NCBI RefSeq assembly: GCF_023805295.1
Contig: NZ_JAMSHT010000001.1
Coordinates: 248,001-312,000, forward strand
Reading direction: 5' to 3'
DNA: 64,000 nucleotides
Source of the DNA: Sphingomicrobium sediminis
GTDB lineage: Bacteria > Pseudomonadota > Alphaproteobacteria > Sphingomonadales > Sphingomonadaceae
Below, piece by piece: positions 53,662 through 62,664 of the stretch (its first letter is position 1; each line of letters opens with the position of its first letter). The notes below the pieces were generated by a model that did no database searches, was not told the DNA's origin, and saw only the letters and a program-made list of their open reading frames with translations. Made by a program: the position numbers and the translations under genes.

Positions 53662-55071
53662 TTAAGCGCTGTAATACATGTCGAACTCGACGGCCGACGG
53701 CGTGGTTTCCCAACGCAGGACTTCTTCCCACTTGAGATCCATATAGGCGTCGATCTGGTCGTCGGTGAACACATCGCCCTTGGTAAGGAAGGCGCGGTCC
53801 TGGTCGAGGCTGACGAGGGCCTCACGGAGCGAACCGCAAACGGTCGGCACGTCGACCAGTTCGGCCGGCGGCAGGTCGTAGAGGTTCTTGTCCATGGCAT
53901 CGCCCGGATGGATGCGGTTCTCGATCCCGTCGAGACCGGCCATCAGCAGCGCCGAATAGGCAAGGTAGGGGTTGGCCATGGCGTCGGGGAAGCGGAATTC
54001 GACGCGCTTCGACTTCTCGCCAGTGCCATACGGGATGCGGCACGAAGCCGAACGGTTGCGGCTTGAATAGGCCAGAAGGACGGGCGCTTCGAAGCCCGGG
54101 ACGAGGCGCTTGTAGCTGTTGGTCGTCGGATTGGTGAAGGCGTTCAGCGCGCGGGCATGCTTGATGACGCCGCCGATGAAGTAGAGCGCGGTTTCCGAAA
54201 GACCCGCATAGCCATTGCCGGCGAAGAGCGGATTGCCGTCCTTCCAGATCGACATGTGCACGTGCATGCCCGAGCCATTATCCTTGGCGATCGGCTTGGG
54301 CATGAAGGTCGCGGTCTTGCCATAGGCGTTGGCGACCATGTGGACGACATACTTGTAGACCTGCATGCGGTCGGCGGTCTGGACGAGCTCGCCGAAGGTC
54401 AGGCCGAGTTCGTGCTGGGCCGGCGCGACTTCATGGTGATGCTTATCGCAGGGCAGGCCCATTTCGAGCATGGTCGAGACCATCTCGCCGCGAATGTCGC
54501 TGGCGCTGTCGACCGGCGCGACGGGGAAATAACCGCCCTTTTCGCGCGGACGGTGCGCAAGGTTGCCCTGCTCGTACTGGGTCGAGCTGTTCGAGGGCAG
54601 TTCGACATCGTCCAGTTCGTAGCCATTGCCCGAATAACCGTCATGGAAACGGACATCGTCGAACATGAAGAATTCGGCCTCGGGGCCGACATAGATGGTA
54701 TCGCCGATACCGGTCGACTTGAGATAGTTTTCAGCGCGCGTCGCGGTCGAGCGCGGATCGCGATTGTAGAGCTCGCCCGAACCCGGATCGACGATGTTGC
54801 AGAAGAGGACCAGCGTCGGGGTCGCCATGAAGGGATCCTCGATCACGCTGTCGAAATCCGGCTTCAGGATCATGTCGCTTTCATTGATCGCCTTCCAGCC
54901 CGCGATCGAGCTACCGTCGAACATGAAGCCGTCGTCGAGCATGTCCTCGTCGAGCGCGGACGCGACCATCGAGAGGTGCTGCCACTTGCCCTTGGGGTCG
55001 GTGAAACGAAGCTCCACATATTCGATTTCTTCCTCGTCGATACGTTTGAGGATGTCCTTGGCGCTGGTCAT
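53662..55071 (-). CDS. glnA: Type I glutamine synthetase
   Basis: A 469-aa GSI-beta enzyme making glutamine from glutamate, ammonia and ATP. The motifs FDGSSIAGW (51-59), the [11 protein letters not shown] region (about 211-221), [10 protein letters not shown] (266-274) and the adenylylation site Tyr398 in DKNLYDLPP are present, so activity should be controlled by adenylylation. It follows glnB and a small HTH gene; an AGGAGAC site and a hairpin lie upstream. Confidence 0.97.
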   Translation of the reverse strand: MTSAKDILKRIDEEEIEYVELRFTDPKGKWQHLSMVASALDEDMLDDGFMFDGSSIAGWKAINESDMILKPDFDSVIEDPFMATPTLVLFCNIVDPGSGELYNRDPRSTATRAENYLKSTGIGDTIYVGPEAEFFMFDDVRFHDGYSGNGYELDDVELPSNSSTQYEQGNLAHRPREKGGYFPVAPVDSASDIRGEMVSTMLEMGLPCDKHHHEVAPAQHELGLTFGELVQTADRMQVYKYVVHMVANAYGKTATFMPKPIAKDNGSGMHVHMSIWKDGNPLFAGNGYAGLSETALYFIGGVIKHARALNAFTNPTTNSYKRLVPGFEAPVLLAYSSRNRSASCRIPYGTGEKSKRVEFRFPDAMANPYLAYSALLMAGLDGIENRIHPGDAMDKNLYDLPPAELVDVPTVCGSLREALVSLDQDRAFLTKGDVFTDDQIDAYMDLKWEEVLRWETTPSAVEFDMYYSA

Positions 55072-55095
55072 GGAAACATGTCTCCTGAAGATACG

Positions 55096-55120
55096 AAAAA
55101 GGCGACTCGTGGTGGTCGCC
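55096..55120 (-). terminator. Terminator-like hairpin between glnB-HTH and glnA
   Basis: On the minus strand GGCGAC and GTCGCC (stem, 55120-55115 and 55106-55101) with an 8-nt loop are followed by TTTTTCG. It lies 25-50 bp before the glnA ATG and just upstream of its ribosome site, so it could separate or attenuate glnA transcription. Confidence 0.65.
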
Positions 55121-55211
55121 GGTTATGGCCGTATTTTCGGGTGAGAACGCCCCACACCTCAAGGCCGATCCGACCTCCGGTGAACAATTCAACAGGCTTA
55201 CAAGTGTGGCG

Positions 55212-55436
55212 CTAGAAAGCGCGGCGCTGGGCGTTCTTGAGCATGCGCAGCAGCATCGCGACGGGGCGCGGGACGCCGACCTTGCCGTCGAGCCAGAGGC
55301 TGACCGAAGAGCGCGAGACACCGATGGCGTTGGCGAGGTCGGACTGGGTGCGATAGCCCAGGGCGCGCATGGTCGCGCGCAGCTCCTCCGGGGGCATCGA
55401 GGCGAGACGGGGATCGCGCTCTGACACCGTACCCAT
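55212..55436 (-). CDS. Small XRE-type helix-turn-helix protein
   Basis: A 74-aa protein with one clear helix-turn-helix (TQSDLANAIGVSRSSVSLWL, about 30-49). It lies 5 bp after glnB and 140 bp before glnA, so it is co-transcribed with glnB. The role is unknown; control of neighbouring nitrogen genes is a guess from position. Confidence 0.78.
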   Translation of the reverse strand: MGTVSERDPRLASMPPEELRATMRALGYRTQSDLANAIGVSRSSVSLWLDGKVGVPRPVAMLLRMLKNAQRRAF

Positions 55437-55441
55437 GACCC

Positions 55442-55801
<360 letters not shown>

Positions 55802-56632
55802 TTATGCGTAAGGCGGCCGGTCGAGCCCTGCCGGGCTCTTGGTGAAGATTTCGTGCCCGTCTTCGGTAATCCCGATCGAATGTTCGAACTGGGCCGAGAG
55901 CGAGCGGTCACGCGTTACTGCCGTCCAGCCGTCGCGAAGCAATTTCACGTCGGCACGGCCGATATTGATCATCGGCTCGACGGTGAAGAACATGCCGGGT
56001 TTCAGTTCCGGCCCGGTACCCGCGCGGCCGGCATGGACGACTTCGGGACTGTCATGGAACAGCCGGCCGAGGCCGTGACCACAGAAATCGCGCACGACGC
56101 CATAGCGATGGCTTTCGGCATGGCTCTGGATGGCATGGCTGATATCGCCGAGGCGGTTGCCGGGACGGGCCTGTTCGAGGCCGAGCATCAGGCATTCGTA
56201 GGTGACGTCGACGAGGCGCTTGGCCTTCACGTTGGGCTCGCCGACATAGAACATGCGGCTGGTATCGCCGTGCCAGCCATCGAGAATGGGGGTGACGTCG
56301 ATATTGACGATGTCGCCATCCTTAAGCGCCTTGTCCGACGGAATGCCGTGGCACACCACATGGTTAATCGAGGTGCAGCAGCTCTTGGTATAGCCGCGAT
56401 AGCCCAGCGTCGCGGGGACCGCGCCGGCCTCCAGCGTCATGTCGTAGACGATCTGGTCGAGCTGTCCGGTGGTGACGCCCGGCGCCACATGCTTGGCCAA
56501 GGCATCGAGGATGGAGGCGGCCAGCCGGCCCGCGGCGCGCATGCCCGCAAAACCTTCTTCGCCATGCAATTTGATCACGCCCGACTTGGGCTCGACCCGA
56601 TCTTCGGGGCCGACGTGGATATATTCGGTCAT
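55802..56632 (-). CDS. map: Type I methionine aminopeptidase
   Basis: A 276-aa MetAP that removes N-terminal methionine. Metal ligands are visible in NIDVTPILDGWHGD (two aspartates), GHGLG (His), and the two glutamates in TVEPMI and QFEHSI. ATG 56632 was chosen over an in-frame start 32 codons upstream that would overlap the next gene. A TATATC box (56639-56644) ends 6 nt before it and there is no ribosome site, so it is probably leaderless. glnB follows on the same strand. Confidence 0.95.
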   Translation of the reverse strand: MTEYIHVGPEDRVEPKSGVIKLHGEEGFAGMRAAGRLAASILDALAKHVAPGVTTGQLDQIVYDMTLEAGAVPATLGYRGYTKSCCTSINHVVCHGIPSDKALKDGDIVNIDVTPILDGWHGDTSRMFYVGEPNVKAKRLVDVTYECLMLGLEQARPGNRLGDISHAIQSHAESHRYGVVRDFCGHGLGRLFHDSPEVVHAGRAGTGPELKPGMFFTVEPMINIGRADVKLLRDGWTAVTRDRSLSAQFEHSIGITEDGHEIFTKSPAGLDRPPYA

Positions 56633-56638
56633 GGGCTC

Positions 56639-56644
56639 GATATA
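56639..56644 (-). promoter_or_regulatory. Leaderless-type -10 element of map
   Basis: On the minus strand TATATC followed by GAGCCC leads directly to the ATG 6 nt later. There is no Shine-Dalgarno sequence. A good -35 was not found. Confidence 0.35.
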
Positions 56645-56675
56645 AGGGCAAGTGACACGAAAGGCGAGCGGGGCT

Positions 56676-57581
56676 TTAGGCGATACAAAAAGTCTGGCCT
56701 TCCGAAGCGACCGAAAAGCCCGCTTCATACACCTCGCCCTGGTCGCTCCGAAGGCGGTTGGTGTGGTTGATATGGATGAAATGGACGCCGGCGCGCTGGC
56801 GTGCGCCGAGCCCGGCGAGACGCTCCATCGTATCGGGCACGCGCGGATGCGGAATCTCGCTCATGTCGCGGCCGGGCAGCTCGGTATCGTCATTGAAGGT
56901 CGCATCGAGGAAGCTGTAGGTGACCTTGGCGACTTCTTCGGCCAGGTCATGTTCCCATTCGTCCCAACCATCGATGTCGGGGATGAAGAGGAAGCTCTTG
57001 CCCGGCGTCTCGACGCGGTAGCCGACGGTCTCGGAATATTCGTCGCGGTGCGGGACGAGGAGGGGCGTGACGCTGATGCCGCCTTCCAGTTCGACGGCGA
57101 CATCGTCAGCGAGGGGCTGCAGGTCGATATTGCCGAGGTTCACCAGCTGTTCCCACGGCCCGTTCTTGGACAGGAACTTGCCCATGCGCGGCATGACGTA
57201 GACAGGAACGCCCTGTGTGCCAGCACTCTCGCGGCCGAGAAACATGAGGCCGGCATAGTGGCCGATATGCGCGTGCGTGAGGAAGATGCCATCGAGGCCG
57301 AGCGTCTCGCGCGGCTCCCGCTCGCTCATGATGTCGAGACGCTGCACCTGCTTGCGGATATCGGGGGTCGCTTCGAACAGATAGCGCCGCCCGTTGCGGC
57401 GGTCGACGAGGCCGAGACTGGTCGCGGCACCTCGAATGCCGGTGTCCCAGGCCGGATCGTCCGGATTGCCGATCTGTGGAATGCCGGCATCCTGCGCAAC
57501 GCCGAGGACGATCAGCTCGATATCGCAGGCATAATTCGGACCTGATGCTGCGGCGAGGGCGAGGGCAGTCTTGAAGATCAT
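56676..57581 (-). CDS. MBL-fold metallohydrolase, PqqB-like
   Basis: A 301-aa protein starting MIFKTALALAAASGPNYACD, perhaps weakly exported. ELIVLGVAQDAGIPQIG and FLTHAHIGHYAGL (a variant HxHxxH motif with Gly in place of Asp) resemble PqqB and related metallo-beta-lactamase fold proteins. No other PQQ genes are present, so a role in PQQ synthesis is doubtful and a stand-alone hydrolase is more likely. Confidence 0.75.
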   Translation of the reverse strand: MIFKTALALAAASGPNYACDIELIVLGVAQDAGIPQIGNPDDPAWDTGIRGAATSLGLVDRRNGRRYLFEATPDIRKQVQRLDIMSEREPRETLGLDGIFLTHAHIGHYAGLMFLGRESAGTQGVPVYVMPRMGKFLSKNGPWEQLVNLGNIDLQPLADDVAVELEGGISVTPLLVPHRDEYSETVGYRVETPGKSFLFIPDIDGWDEWEHDLAEEVAKVTYSFLDATFNDDTELPGRDMSEIPHPRVPDTMERLAGLGARQRAGVHFIHINHTNRLRSDQGEVYEAGFSVASEGQTFCIA

Positions 57582-57637
57582 GGTATCGGGATAATCCGTC
57601 CGTACCCGACTGGCTAGGCATGCCTCGCTTGCAGGCC

Positions 57638-57643
57638 TAGGAT
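57638..57643 (+). promoter_or_regulatory. Leaderless-type -10 element
   Basis: TAGGAT ends 6 nt before ATG 57650 of the GFA gene. An ATG at 57644 directly abuts the box and could not be translated from this promoter, so it decides the start. A TAGGCA further upstream is a weak -35. Confidence 0.35.
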
Positions 57644-57649
57644 ATGGTC

Positions 57650-58132
57650 ATGGAAGATGACGCCGAGCACCAACGAACCGGTCGCTGCGCCTGCGGCAAG
57701 GTCGGCTTCAGCGTTCCTGACGATCCCCTCATCATCCATTGCTGCCATTGCTCCTATTGCCAGCGCGAGACGGGGAGTGCCTTCGCGATCAATTTTCTCG
57801 TCGAGGCAAAACGTGTCGAATGGCGAGGCGAGCCCGACATCATCGACACGCCGTCGGTAAGCGGAAGGGGGCAGCTTATCTTTCGATGCCCCGATTGCGG
57901 GGTGGCCCTGTCGAGCCATTATCCGAGCTTCGGCGAGGCGCTGCATTTTCTGCGGGTTGGGACCTTTGACGATGTTTCGGGCATTGCGCCCGACGTGCAT
58001 ATCTATACGGCGAGCAAGCAAGACTGGGTGCGCCTCGACGACGGCGCGCCGACCTATGAAGAATATTACCGCACCCGCGATCATTGGGATGCGGACAAGA
58101 TCGGACGGTTGAAGAAGGCGATGGGCAAGTGA
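57650..58132 (+). CDS. GFA family protein (glutathione-dependent formaldehyde-activating-like)
   Basis: A 160-aa beta protein with the zinc cysteines CACGKVGFSV, HCCHCSYCQ and RCPDCG, as in GFA-fold enzymes such as Gfa and CENP-V. Most family members have unknown substrates and only a few act on S-hydroxymethylglutathione. The start is 57650 or 57644. The stop overlaps the GTG start of the CinA-like gene (GTGA). Confidence 0.88.
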   Translation: MEDDAEHQRTGRCACGKVGFSVPDDPLIIHCCHCSYCQRETGSAFAINFLVEAKRVEWRGEPDIIDTPSVSGRGQLIFRCPDCGVALSSHYPSFGEALHFLRVGTFDDVSGIAPDVHIYTASKQDWVRLDDGAPTYEEYYRTRDHWDADKIGRLKKAMGK

Positions 58133-58884
58133 GCAGGGTCTGGACCGCAGCATTGGTCATCATCGGGGATGAAATCCTGTCGGGGCGCACGCAGGACAAG
58201 AATATCGCGCAGATCGCGCAATGGCTGAACGTGCAGGGCATTCGCCTCAAGGAAGTGCGGGTCGTCGCCGATGACGAGGAGGCGATCGTCGAGGCGGTCA
58301 ACACGCTGCGTGCGCGCAACGATTACCTGTTCACGACGGGCGGGATCGGGCCGACGCATGATGACATTACGGTCGATGCGATTGCGGCGGCACTCGGCGT
58401 GCCGGTGGTGATCCATCCCGAGGCCGAGGCGATGCTCAAGGCCTACTACGCGAAGATCGGCAAGGAAGCGACGCCGGCACGCATGAACATGGCGCGCGTG
58501 CCCGAAGGTGCCGACCTGATCCACAATCCCGTCTCTGGTGCGCCCGGCATCAAGGTCGAGAATATCCATGTCATGGCCGGGATCCCGCACATTACGGCCG
58601 GCATGCTCGAGGGGCTGACAGGCACGCTCGAGGGCGGCAAGCCGCTGGTCAGCGTGACGGTCGGTGCCTTCTCGCCCGAAAGCGAGATTGCCGATCTGCT
58701 CCGCGCAGTGCTCAAGGAGCATCCCGACGTGGCGCTCGGCAGCTATCCGTTCTTCAAGGATGGAAACTACGGCTCCAACTTCGTCATTCGTTCGGACGAT
58801 GAGGGTAAGGCGACGGCATGCGCCGAGGCGCTGGCGGACGGGCTGCGCGAGGCGGGTTACGACCCGAAGGTGGGCGGGCTCTAG
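58129..58884 (+). CDS. CinA-like molybdopterin-binding domain protein
   Basis: A 251-aa protein that is the N-terminal MoCF/CinA domain alone. The motifs LVIIGDEILSGRTQDKN and TTGGIGPTHDDIT are diagnostic. It lacks the C-terminal nicotinamide amidase domain of full CinA. It may act as ADP-ribose pyrophosphatase or bind pterin; function is uncertain. The GTG start overlaps the stop of the GFA gene. Confidence 0.88.
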   Translation: MSRVWTAALVIIGDEILSGRTQDKNIAQIAQWLNVQGIRLKEVRVVADDEEAIVEAVNTLRARNDYLFTTGGIGPTHDDITVDAIAAALGVPVVIHPEAEAMLKAYYAKIGKEATPARMNMARVPEGADLIHNPVSGAPGIKVENIHVMAGIPHITAGMLEGLTGTLEGGKPLVSVTVGAFSPESEIADLLRAVLKEHPDVALGSYPFFKDGNYGSNFVIRSDDEGKATACAEALADGLREAGYDPKVGGL

Positions 58885-58951
58885 CCTGTTTGACCGCTGG
58901 CCGACGTGGGCCTAGCCTCCAAGGGCCGATACCAATGTAAGGAGGCGCGTC

Positions 58952-59584
58952 ATGTCGAGTTTGATGGCATTGCTGCTGGCCCTGCCGGCCCCCGTGACAA
59001 CAGAGATGACCGAGCAGCAGCTCGCCGAACTCTCCGCCATTTTCATGAGCGAGGAAGAGGCCGGCGATTACGTCGAAGGCGCGATCGAATTGTCGCCGCC
59101 GGACGGTCGGCCGAGCTACTATTTCGTCACCGAGCCGGTGCGTCGCGGCGATTTCTGCGTGCGTCACCAGGTGCGGTTCGACAGGGACCGCGAGACCGAG
59201 ACGCCGATCCGCTACGACCAGCCGCAAGTCGCCCTCGGCCTTGCCCTGGACGGCAGCTGGACGGGCTGTCCGGAGCGCGGCTGGATCCAAGGTGCCTTGG
59301 GCCTTCGGAGCTCCGTGGACTTCGAGCGACTCTTGGATATCGCGCGCGATTCCGGACACTCGCGGTCGGGTGATTATGTGCTGACCGGCGATGCTGAACG
59401 GGCGCGCGAATTGCTTGCCGGGCTGGATCTTGCAGGGATTTATCGGATCGACCGGGAGCCGGGTATCACGCGCTGGCAGTTCGGCAATCAGTCGCATGCA
59501 AGGCTGGGCAGTATCGAGATCGAGTTTCGCTATGTCGCCGAGGGCCCCGACCAAGTCGAGGTGCGCGAGCCGCATCGCGTCTAG
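58952..59584 (+). CDS. Hypothetical protein, possibly exported
   Basis: A 210-aa protein. A short hydrophobic N-terminus (SLMALLLALPAPV) may be a signal peptide. The rest is acidic and predicted alpha/beta, with two cysteines (FCVRHQ and GCPERG) that could form a disulfide. I do not recognise it. A strong AAGGAGG site precedes the ATG. It converges on the next gene through a shared CTAG at the two stops. Confidence 0.65.
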   Translation: MSSLMALLLALPAPVTTEMTEQQLAELSAIFMSEEEAGDYVEGAIELSPPDGRPSYYFVTEPVRRGDFCVRHQVRFDRDRETETPIRYDQPQVALGLALDGSWTGCPERGWIQGALGLRSSVDFERLLDIARDSGHSRSGDYVLTGDAERARELLAGLDLAGIYRIDREPGITRWQFGNQSHARLGSIEIEFRYVAEGPDQVEVREPHRV

Positions 59585-59913
59585 TTTGGTTCGACTTGCT
59601 CCGCTGCCCAGTCGGCATAAGGGGTATTTTTCGCCATTTTGCGGTTGAGGTCGGGCGCGCCATCGTCCCACCATACCGGGCCGCGTTCCCCCAAGGCACG
59701 CTTGGCTTCATCGATCGCGCGCTTGGCGACAATGAAGGCCTCGTCATCGCCGGATACCATCGCGCGCCCCTTGTCGGCACGCGCCCGCATGAGGTCGCGG
59801 ACCAAGGCGTCCTTCTCGTCGGGGAGCAGTCCGGGATCACTCATACGCCACAGCCGGCCGCGCACCATGAAGTATCGCCCGTCTGGGGTAACGGGGTAGC
59901 GCATCCTCTCCAT
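59581..59913 (-). CDS. Conserved hypothetical protein
   Basis: A 110-aa protein beginning MERMRYPVTPDGRYFMVRGRLWRM, an N-terminus shared by a widespread proteobacterial family of unknown function, followed by a helical KRAIDEAKRALGERGP region. The start could also be three codons later at MRYP. It overlaps the stop of the preceding gene by 4 nt. Confidence 0.75.
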   Translation of the reverse strand: MERMRYPVTPDGRYFMVRGRLWRMSDPGLLPDEKDALVRDLMRARADKGRAMVSGDDEAFIVAKRAIDEAKRALGERGPVWWDDGAPDLNRKMAKNTPYADWAAEQVEPN

Positions 59914-59993
59914 AACGCTGAAAATAGAGCCGGGTTGCGGGAACGCTTGGGGGTTGTCACGATTGAAGAGCTAATGAAGGGGCCAACGTACAA

Positions 59994-61943
59994 GTGAACT
60001 GGGATCAACTGACCCTCCTGCTCGCCGCCGGCGATGGCGGGATCGTGATTGCCATCGCGCTAATCGGCATTGCCGGGATCGGCGCGCAATGGGTGGCATG
60101 GCGAACGGGTTTCCCGGCGATCGCGTTGATGTTGGTCGCGGGCCTCATCCTTGGTCCGTTGACAGGCCTCGTGAACCCGGAAACGGATTTCGGTGAATTG
60201 CTCGAGCCCGCAGTCAATCTGGCGGTCGCGATCATCCTGTTCGAAGGCGGGCTGCAGCTTCGCTTTAACGAGCTCAAGAAGACGGGCGATGCCGTACCGC
60301 GATTGGTCTTTATCGGGGTCCCGGTCGGCTGGGCGCTCGGTTCTGTGGCGCTTTATTATGTAGCTGGGCTCAGCCTTGCGGTTGCCGTGCTCTTTGCCGG
60401 CATCCTTGTTGTGACCGGGCCGACCGTGATCATCCCGCTGCTGCGCCAGACCAATCTCGCGCAACGTCCGCGCGCCATTCTTAAATGGGAAGGGATCGTC
60501 AACGATCCGATCGGCGCCTTGCTGGCGGTTATCACCTACGAATTCCTGCTGCAGCAGCAGGCCGGACAGAGTTTCATCGATAATATTATCGGGCTGGTCA
60601 TCGCGACCGCGATCGCCGCCGCTGTCGGCTATGGCGCGGCGCGGGCGGTGAGTTTCACCTTCCCGCGCGGGCTGGTGCCCGAATTCCTCAAGGCGCCCAT
60701 CCTGTTCGTGACCGTGATCGGTGCCTTCGTCCTGTCCAATACGATCCAGCAGGAAACCGGGCTGCTCGCCGTGACCGTTATGGGTATCGCGCTCGCCAAC
60801 TCGCATTTGAACAGTGCGCGCACCTATCTCCCGTTTAAGGAGAATATCACGATCATCCTCGTCTCGGGCGTGTTCGTAGTGCTCTCGGCCAGTCTCGATG
60901 CCGAGCAGATCGCGCAGTTCCAGTGGCAGTGGTTCCTGTTCCTGCTGGTCCTCCTGTTCCTCGTGAGGCCGGCGACCGTGCTGATCAGCCTTGCCTTCTC
61001 CAAAGTGCCCTGGCGCGAACGCATCTTCGTGGCGTGGATTGCGCCGCGCGGGATCGTGCTGGTGGCGATTGCCGGCCTGTTTGCCTTGCGGCTGGACGAA
61101 ATTGGCTATTCGGGTGGGACGCTGCTCGTCACTTTGTCATTTGCGGTCGTGGCCGCAACGATCGTCGCGCATGGCTTCACCGCAGGACCGCTTGCCAAGA
61201 TGCTCAAATTGAACGGCCCCGAGAGCAATGGCGTGCTGATCGTCGGGACGACGCCATTCTCGTTGTCGCTCGCCAAGACTCTGCGCAGTCTCGACGTGCC
61301 GGTGATGATCTCTGACACGAGTTGGCAGCGCCTCGGCGCGGCGCGGAACGAAAAGCTGCCGACCTTCCATGGCGAAATCCTCGCCGAGGCGACCGAGGAA
61401 GAGCTCGACTTCAACCAGTTCCAGGTACTCGTCGCGACGACCGCGAACGAAGCCTATAATGCGCTTGTCTGTAGCGAATTCGCGCCCGAGATTGGGTCGG
61501 ACAATGTCTACCAGTTGGGCGATGCATCGGGCGATGATCCGCATGCCTTGCCGCCCTCCTTGCGCGGGCGCGCGCTCTTCCATGCCGGGCATGGGGTCGA
61601 AGATGTCGCCGACCATGAAGCGCGCGGCTGGAAAATGATGCCGGTCGAGCTGACGATCACCTTCGACAATGACGTGATCCGCAACAATCTGCCGCCAGAG
61701 CATGAACCGCTGTTCGTGCTGCGCGAAAATGGCAGCCTGCGTTTCTATACGCACGCCTCGCGTCCCACTGGCCGTCCCGGCGACACGATTGTTGCTTATG
61801 TCCCGCCGGGAACGACGCACCCGCGTGAATTGATCCTGCCGTCTTCGGAGGAAGAAGAAGGGCGCCCGGACGCGCAGGGTGAGGCGGAAGGGCCGACCGG
61901 ACTTCCCGATCCCGGTGACGAGATAGACAAGGAGAATCAATGA
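59994..61943 (+). CDS. Cation/proton antiporter with C-terminal nucleotide-binding-like domain
   Basis: A 649-aa protein of the CPA family. About 12-13 transmembrane helices fill residues 12-405, with VNLAVAIILFEGGLQLRF and EGIVNDPIGALLAV as the conserved pore segments, the latter holding the ND aspartate. The C-terminus (about 413-520, LIVGTTPFSLSLAKTLRSL) resembles an RCK/TrkA-N domain and ends in a Glu-rich tail. It exchanges Na+ or K+ for H+. Start is GTG 59994. It overlaps the OmpA-like gene by ATGA. Confidence 0.9.
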   Translation: MNWDQLTLLLAAGDGGIVIAIALIGIAGIGAQWVAWRTGFPAIALMLVAGLILGPLTGLVNPETDFGELLEPAVNLAVAIILFEGGLQLRFNELKKTGDAVPRLVFIGVPVGWALGSVALYYVAGLSLAVAVLFAGILVVTGPTVIIPLLRQTNLAQRPRAILKWEGIVNDPIGALLAVITYEFLLQQQAGQSFIDNIIGLVIATAIAAAVGYGAARAVSFTFPRGLVPEFLKAPILFVTVIGAFVLSNTIQQETGLLAVTVMGIALANSHLNSARTYLPFKENITIILVSGVFVVLSASLDAEQIAQFQWQWFLFLLVLLFLVRPATVLISLAFSKVPWRERIFVAWIAPRGIVLVAIAGLFALRLDEIGYSGGTLLVTLSFAVVAATIVAHGFTAGPLAKMLKLNGPESNGVLIVGTTPFSLSLAKTLRSLDVPVMISDTSWQRLGAARNEKLPTFHGEILAEATEEELDFNQFQVLVATTANEAYNALVCSEFAPEIGSDNVYQLGDASGDDPHALPPSLRGRALFHAGHGVEDVADHEARGWKMMPVELTITFDNDVIRNNLPPEHEPLFVLRENGSLRFYTHASRPTGRPGDTIVAYVPPGTTHPRELILPSSEEEEGRPDAQGEAEGPTGLPDPGDEIDKENQ

Positions 61944-62551
61944 TGTGGCGCCGTGCCTTCCCACTCACTCTCATGGTGCTGGGCATGGCTGCGTGCACCG
62001 AGCCGGGTCCCGCTGGCGAGCCTGAGGAGGTCGTCGAGCCGGAACAGCCGCTTCGCTCGATCATCCGTGAGGATGCCGGGATCGAATTGCCCGAGGACGG
62101 GCCCACGACAGAACCCGCCAAGGTTTTGGAAGTGACCGTCCCGTTCGGTGTCGGCTCCGGTCTCAGCGAGGCGGCGCGTGAAGCGATCGATGCCTTCGAT
62201 GCTGAAGTCTGGGAAGAAGAAGAGGGGATCATCACCATCTTCGGTCATTCGGATTCGATCGGCTCGGACGAAGCCAATGAGCGCGCCAGCCTGGCCCGGG
62301 CCGAAGCGGTCGCGGACTATCTTGTCGAGGAGCTGGGCGTCGACCGCGAACGACTGAACCTCGTTGGGCTTGGCGAGCATAATCCCGTCGCCCCCAACCT
62401 TAATCTGGACGGGAGCGATAACCAGGCGGGCCAGGCCATGAACCGCCGCGTCGAGATCGTCCTCGGGACACCCGGCGAGATCGTCGAACGCCGCGCATTG
62501 GCCGAGCAGTCGGAGCGGCTCGAAGCCGCTGAGAATGCGCAGGAGCTTTAG
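61940..62551 (+). CDS. OmpA-family lipoprotein
   Basis: A 203-aa protein with a lipobox ending GMAAC (Cys19) and a C-terminal OmpA-like domain (about 70-185) containing IFGHSDSIGSDEANERASLARA and the NRRVEI motif that binds peptidoglycan. It probably links outer membrane and cell wall. It is translationally coupled to the antiporter gene, an unusual partnership. Confidence 0.9.
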   Translation: MMWRRAFPLTLMVLGMAACTEPGPAGEPEEVVEPEQPLRSIIREDAGIELPEDGPTTEPAKVLEVTVPFGVGSGLSEAAREAIDAFDAEVWEEEEGIITIFGHSDSIGSDEANERASLARAEAVADYLVEELGVDRERLNLVGLGEHNPVAPNLNLDGSDNQAGQAMNRRVEIVLGTPGEIVERRALAEQSERLEAAENAQEL

Positions 62552-62590
62552 GGGCCGCCCGAATGGGCTTCCTTGCATAAAATCAAGGGT

Positions 62591-62632
62591 TTGACGGCGG
62601 TCAAAGCGCCCTCAGGCGAATGTGCCTAGGCT
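62591..62632 (+). promoter_or_regulatory. FNR/FixK-type box and promoter of the universal stress gene
   Basis: TTGAC-ggcg-GTCAA (62591-62604) is a perfect inverted repeat that fits the FixK/FNR consensus TTGA-N6-TCAA. A TAGGCT box at 62627-62632 lies at the distance expected when the site is centred about 41 bp before the transcription start (near 62639), the class II arrangement. Confidence 0.6.
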
Positions 62633-62664
62633 GGTTGCATTGTCCCAGCACCAGGAGGCACTCG

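Noticed and set aside
56633..56728. Longer start of the methionine aminopeptidase
   Set aside because: It would overlap the next gene and add residues absent from the family. The -10-like box at 56639-56644 also supports ATG 56632.
56676..57581. Pyrroloquinoline quinone biosynthesis cluster
   Set aside because: Only a PqqB-like protein is present; no pqqA, pqqC, pqqD or pqqE can be seen nearby.
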